Positions 60,869-64,000 of a stretch of 64,000 nucleotides of DNA are shown here, in pieces; the first letter of the stretch is position 1; each line of letters begins with the position of its first letter. Location of the stretch: the NCBI RefSeq assembly GCF_900104725.1, contig NZ_LT629758.1, positions 10,458,001 to 10,522,000 of the forward strand, read 5' to 3'. Position numbers and translations under genes: made by a program. The stretch comes from Actinoplanes derwentensis (GTDB lineage Bacteria; Actinomycetota; Actinomycetes; Mycobacteriales; Micromonosporaceae). Under the pieces are notes generated by a model. That model saw nothing but the letters and a program-made list of their open reading frames with translations. It did no database searches and was not told where the DNA came from.

Positions 60869-62278
60869 GTGAGTGGGATGCCGATGCTGGGGACCAGGTT
60901 CGCTGACGAGCTTCCGGAGATGGGGGTGTCGTGGCGGGCCGCCGAGCCGCCGAAACCGGAACTTCTCGTGCTCAACGAACCGCTCGCCGCCGAACTCGGA
61001 CTCGACCCGGAATGGCTTCGCAGCGACGACGGTGTGCGGTTCCTGGCCGGGGTGAATCTGCCGGACGGAGCCGAACCTGTCGCTCAAGGTTATGCGGGGC
61101 ATCAGTTCGGGGGATACTCGCCGCGGCTCGGGGACGGGCGGGCGCTGCTGCTCGGGGAGATCGGCGGGCGGGATCTGCATCTGAAAGGGTCGGGCCGGAC
61201 ACCCTTCTCGCGCGGTGGGGACGGGCTCGCCGCCGTCGGGCCGATGCTGCGGGAATACGTGATCAGTGAGGCCATGCACGCGCTCGGGATTCCCACCACC
61301 CGGTCGCTCGCCGTCATTCGCACCGGGAAGACGATCGTCCGGGAGAACCTGGCGCCCGGAGCGATTCTCGTGCGGGTCGCGGCCAGTCATCTGCGGGTGG
61401 GGAGTTTCCAGTTCGCCCGCGCTTCCGGCGACGCCGAACTGTTGCGGCGGCTCGCCGATCACGCCGCCTCCCGGCACTATCCGGGCGTTGATCCGCTCGG
61501 GCTTCTCCGTGGAGTCGTCGAGGCCCAAGCCGAGCTGATCGCGCAGTGGATGCTGACCGGATTCATCCACGGCGTCATGAACACCGACAACATGACCATT
61601 TCCGGGGAGACCATCGACTACGGGCCGTGCGCGTTCATGGACGCCTTCGATCCGGCGACCGTGTTCAGTTCCATCGACGAGGGCGGGCGTTACGCGTACG
61701 GCAATCAGCCCGCCATCGCCCAATGGAACCTGGCCCGGCTCGCCGAATCCCTGCTCCCGCTCCTCAGCGACGCCGATGCCGCCACCGCCGACGCGGATCA
61801 GGAACGCGCCATCGAGAAGGCCACCGCCGAACTCGCCCGTTTCCGCAGCCGCTACGTTGCCGCCACCCTTGACGGATTCCGCGCCAAACTCGGGCTCACC
61901 GCTGCGATCGACGACGTCACGGTCACCGCCCTCACCGAGGATCTGCTGGCCCTGCTCAAAGATTCGGAAGCCGATTACACGTCGTTCTTCCGGAAACTGG
62001 CGGCCGGTTCGGCGCCCGAGGCGTTCGGCGACTGGGAGAGACGCTGGCGGGCACTCGAACCCGACATCGCATCGATGAATCGCGTCAACCCCGTCTACAT
62101 TCCCCGCAATCATCTCGTCGAAGAAGCCCTGACCGCGGCCACCGACGGCGACCTGGCCCCGCTGCACGAACTCCTGGAAACGGTCACCGCCCCATTCACC
62201 GAAAAGCCGGGCCGGGAACGATTCGCCTCACCCGCCCCGCCCGGCTCCGGCGTCTACCGAACCTTCTGCGGAACCTGA
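60869..62278 (+). CDS. selO: SelO/YdiU-family protein AMPylase
   Basis: A 469-residue pseudokinase-fold enzyme. [20 protein letters not shown] (about 71-90), [20 protein letters not shown] (about 99-118), [20 protein letters not shown] (about 232-251) and [19 protein letters not shown] are YdiU/SelO signatures; the Lys in HLKGSG and the Asp residues in MNTDN and DYGP are the ATP/Mg ligands. It transfers AMP to Ser/Thr/Tyr of target proteins, mainly in redox stress. As in most bacteria there is no C-terminal selenocysteine. GTG 60869 starts 21 nt after the helicase frame. Confidence 0.93.
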   Translation: MSGMPMLGTRFADELPEMGVSWRAAEPPKPELLVLNEPLAAELGLDPEWLRSDDGVRFLAGVNLPDGAEPVAQGYAGHQFGGYSPRLGDGRALLLGEIGGRDLHLKGSGRTPFSRGGDGLAAVGPMLREYVISEAMHALGIPTTRSLAVIRTGKTIVRENLAPGAILVRVAASHLRVGSFQFARASGDAELLRRLADHAASRHYPGVDPLGLLRGVVEAQAELIAQWMLTGFIHGVMNTDNMTISGETIDYGPCAFMDAFDPATVFSSIDEGGRYAYGNQPAIAQWNLARLAESLLPLLSDADAATADADQERAIEKATAELARFRSRYVAATLDGFRAKLGLTAAIDDVTVTALTEDLLALLKDSEADYTSFFRKLAAGSAPEAFGDWERRWRALEPDIASMNRVNPVYIPRNHLVEEALTAATDGDLAPLHELLETVTAPFTEKPGRERFASPAPPGSGVYRTFCGT

Positions 62279-62432
62279 TCTCGTACGAATGACAGAACGG
62301 CCCCGTGGCATCCCCGCGACGTCCGCGCGGTACGGGGCCGACGGCGCGGCCGCCGACCAGCGAGTCCCGGCGCTGCGGATGCCGCCATCCGACGCGCCCG
62401 AGGAACGACGGCTTTCGCCGCTGCGGGTGCTG

Positions 62433-62582
62433 CTACTCGGGCAGGTACTGCGTGGCGCCGCCGCTGGGGACGATGCCCATCAGGGCCTCGATCTGACCGA
62501 GTCCGGCACTGCCGATGGCCGCGAACGCCATGTCGGCCGCCACCACGAACTCGGCCCCGCCGCCCCGGGCAAACGCAACGGG
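62433..62582 (-). pseudogene. Enoyl-CoA hydratase/isomerase fragment
   Basis: On the minus strand a 49-codon stretch reads VAFARGGGAEFVVAADMAFA, AIGSAGLGQIEALMGIVPSG and GATQYLPE, then stop. These are the oxyanion-hole and following segments of a crotonase (typically about 260 residues). No start or continuation is found on either side. It abuts, head to head, a fragment of an HxlR regulator on the other strand. Confidence 0.7.
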
Positions 62583-62753
62583 ATGATCGAGCGCCGCGTG
62601 CTGCCGACCTCACCGGTGGGCGTCGAATACTCGTTGACCCCACTCGGCGAATCACTGCGCGAGCCGTTCGGCCGCCTCTACGACTGGACAGTCGCCAACG
62701 CCACGGAGATCCAGGCGCGCCAACGCGACTACGACCAGCGCGCCCCGCGTTGA
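62583..62753 (+). pseudogene. HxlR-family regulator C-terminal fragment
   Basis: From 62583 the frame encodes MIERRVLPTSPVGVEYSLTP and LGESLREPFGRLYDWTVANA, the wing and dimerisation helix of HxlR-type regulators. The DNA-binding first half is missing; upstream in-frame sequence (back to 62289) does not resemble the family and overlaps the crotonase fragment. It is a 56-residue remnant. The 179 nt after it (62754-62932) show nothing I can support. Confidence 0.65.
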
Positions 62754-62932
62754 TGTCCGTGCTCGCGCTGCTGCCCATGCCGTGTTTGAGGTGGATTGAA
62801 CGGAACGGGCGGCGTGAGGCGGTGAGGGGCGCATCGGCCCGGCGGCCGCGGGGTGGCCGGGAGGGACCGCGGGCCTCGCGGGGACGTGGCGGGGTGGGTG
62901 GGTGTGGTTGTGGAGGTGTTCGGCGTACGGCG

Positions 62933-64000
62933 TCAGAAAGCTTTGACCAGGCGGCGGATCGCCTCGTCCATCGTGTCGGGTGGGGTTGCGGCGTAGGTCA
63001 GGCGGAGGAAGGGGGCCGGTGGTTCGGCGGCGTGCCAAGGGCTGCCGGGGAAGACGACGACGCCCTGGGCCGCGGCGGCTCGGGTGAGGGCCGCGTCATC
63101 GGTGCCGGGTGGGAGCGGGGACCACAGGTGCAGGCCGCCTCGGGGGATCGACGGGGGGACCAAGGCCGGCAGGTGGCGGTGCAGGGCCGTCAGCAGGGCG
63201 TCTCGCCGGGAGCGCAACGACGACTGGAGGGTGCGCAGGTGCCGGGTCCACGCCGGGCTCGTCACGAACTCGATGGTGGCCTGCTGCAAGGGGCCGGCCA
63301 CGAAGAAGTCGTCCAGCAGGCGGGCGGCGCGGAGGCGGGTGCCGGCGGGGCCGCGGGCGGCCAGGGCGGCGACTCGGAGGCCGGGGGCAGCGGATTTAGT
63401 CAGCGAGCGCAGGTAGATCACGTGGCCGTGGGGGTCGGCGGCGGCCAGCGGGGGTGGTGGGTCGCCGTCGATGGTGAGGTCGCGGGCGTAGTCGTCCTCG
63501 ATCAGGAACGCGCCTGCCGCCCGGACCGCTGACATCACCGCGGGGCGGCGGGACGTGGACAGGGTGGCGCCGGACGGGTTGGCGTGTAACGGCTGGCAGT
63601 AGAACAAGCGGGCGCCGGTGTGGGTGAAAGCGGCGGCCAGCTGGTCGGGGCGGACACCGTCGTGATCGGCGGGGACCGGAACCACCCGCAGGCTGGCGGC
63701 GTGCGCGGCGGCCAGGGCGCCCAGGTAGGTGGGGGACTCGACCAGCAGCGTGTCGCCGGGGGAGGTCAGGGCGCGCAGCGTGGAGGCGAGTGCCGTCTGG
63801 CCGCCGGAGCAGATCACCACGTCGGACGCCTGGACCGTGCCGAGCGGGCGGGCGAACCAGGCCCGCAGGTCCTCCCGGCCCTCGACCGGGCCCCGCTGCC
63901 AGGCGGCCGGCTGACGGGCGACCCGGGCCAGGGTGGCACCCAGCGCCGTGGCGGGCTGGAGATCGGCGTCGAGATAGCCGCCGGAGAGCGGGATCGCGCC
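62933..64000 (-). CDS. MocR-type PLP-dependent regulator, aminotransferase part (5' end outside window)
   Basis: The frame is open to the right edge, giving 355 codons of the C-terminal aminotransferase-like domain of a GntR/MocR regulator. IPLSGGYLDADLQPATALGA opens it, EGREDLRAW and VICSGGQTALASTLRALTSP are family motifs, IEDDYARDLTIDG is the PLP-Asp region and YLRSLTKSAAPGLRVAAL carries the PLP Lys (SLTKS). A GntR winged-helix N-terminus is expected beyond 64000. MocR proteins regulate vitamin B6, GABA and related genes. A stand-alone aminotransferase is the alternative, but the visible start block favours MocR. Confidence 0.85.
   Translation of the reverse strand, partial: GAIPLSGGYLDADLQPATALGATLARVARQPAAWQRGPVEGREDLRAWFARPLGTVQASDVVICSGGQTALASTLRALTSPGDTLLVESPTYLGALAAAHAASLRVVPVPADHDGVRPDQLAAAFTHTGARLFYCQPLHANPSGATLSTSRRPAVMSAVRAAGAFLIEDDYARDLTIDGDPPPPLAAADPHGHVIYLRSLTKSAAPGLRVAALAARGPAGTRLRAARLLDDFFVAGPLQQATIEFVTSPAWTRHLRTLQSSLRSRRDALLTALHRHLPALVPPSIPRGGLHLWSPLPPGTDDAALTRAAAAQGVVVFPGSPWHAAEPPAPFLRLTYAATPPDTMDEAIRRLVKAF

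Overview
The window is high-GC DNA with dense, often 1-4 nt overlapping genes, many GTG/TTG starts and strong GGAGG-type ribosome sites. Together with an F420-type LLM oxidoreductase, ESX-type EccC, PadR/TetR/LacI/LuxR regulators and a 2-methylisoborneol locus, this points to a filamentous actinobacterium, most likely Micromonosporaceae (Actinoplanes-like). The genus is an inference; no rRNA or tRNA is present.

Layout. 1-1.5 kb: end of an unknown gene and a flavin reductase pair. 1.5-12.2 kb: a LacI-controlled carbohydrate locus (divergent GH35 beta-galactosidase, LacI regulator, then lipoprotein, two permeases, a 54-residue membrane protein, GH29 fucosidase, SurA-like protein and secreted beta-helix/CBM protein, mostly translationally coupled). 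12.2-14.7 kb: a lone branched-chain-type binding lipoprotein divergent from a membrane diguanylate cyclase, with 33-bp tandem repeats between them. 14.7-16.4 kb: an AbiEi/AbiEii type IV toxin-antitoxin pair with a striking nested dyad upstream. 16.6-21.3 kb: a decayed Tc-toxin fragment, a secreted trypsin-like protease and an orphan EccC lacking its membrane N-terminus. 21.3-24.4 kb: a GAF-GGDEF protein, a FIST sensor protein and a deleted GGDEF pseudogene. 24.6-28.4 kb: a cytochrome P450 convergent with a four-gene XRE / ImmA-IrrE protease / membrane protein / MazG-like operon. 28.6-37.6 kb: a sugar-binding lipoprotein, a TRAP-type binding lipoprotein in line with a GGDEF-EAL protein, a TetR-like protein, a large LuxR regulator and an LLM oxidoreductase. 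37.8-39.4 kb: TetR, thioesterase and an unknown gene.

39.4-43.8 kb holds the most notable system: ispH divergent from a three-gene operon for a family 2B encapsulin shell (HK97 fold with a cyclic-nucleotide-binding insert), 2-methylisoborneol synthase and geranyl-diphosphate 2-C-methyltransferase. This is a terpene nanocompartment locus making an earthy-odour volatile, here with a shortened cyclase N-terminal arm.

43.9-49.1 kb: hydrolase, unknown gene, GGDEF-EAL, a collapsed subtilase pseudogene and a VWA membrane protein. 49.3-53.8 kb: two paralogous sigma-region-2-like proteins around a Crp-type regulator and other unknowns. 53.9-58.4 kb: PadR with a membrane partner, an Asp23-like protein, a PilZ-like protein, RDD and DUF2752 membrane proteins. 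58.7-64 kb: a frameshifted SF1 helicase, SelO AMPylase, remnants of an enoyl-CoA hydratase and an HxlR regulator, and a MocR-type regulator cut by the window edge.

Two themes recur. Cyclic-di-GMP genes are dense (four intact cyclases or hybrids, one broken, one PilZ-like protein), and two cyclases sit directly beside solute-binding lipoproteins that have no transporter. Gene decay is frequent: Tc toxin, GGDEF, subtilase, helicase, crotonase and HxlR.
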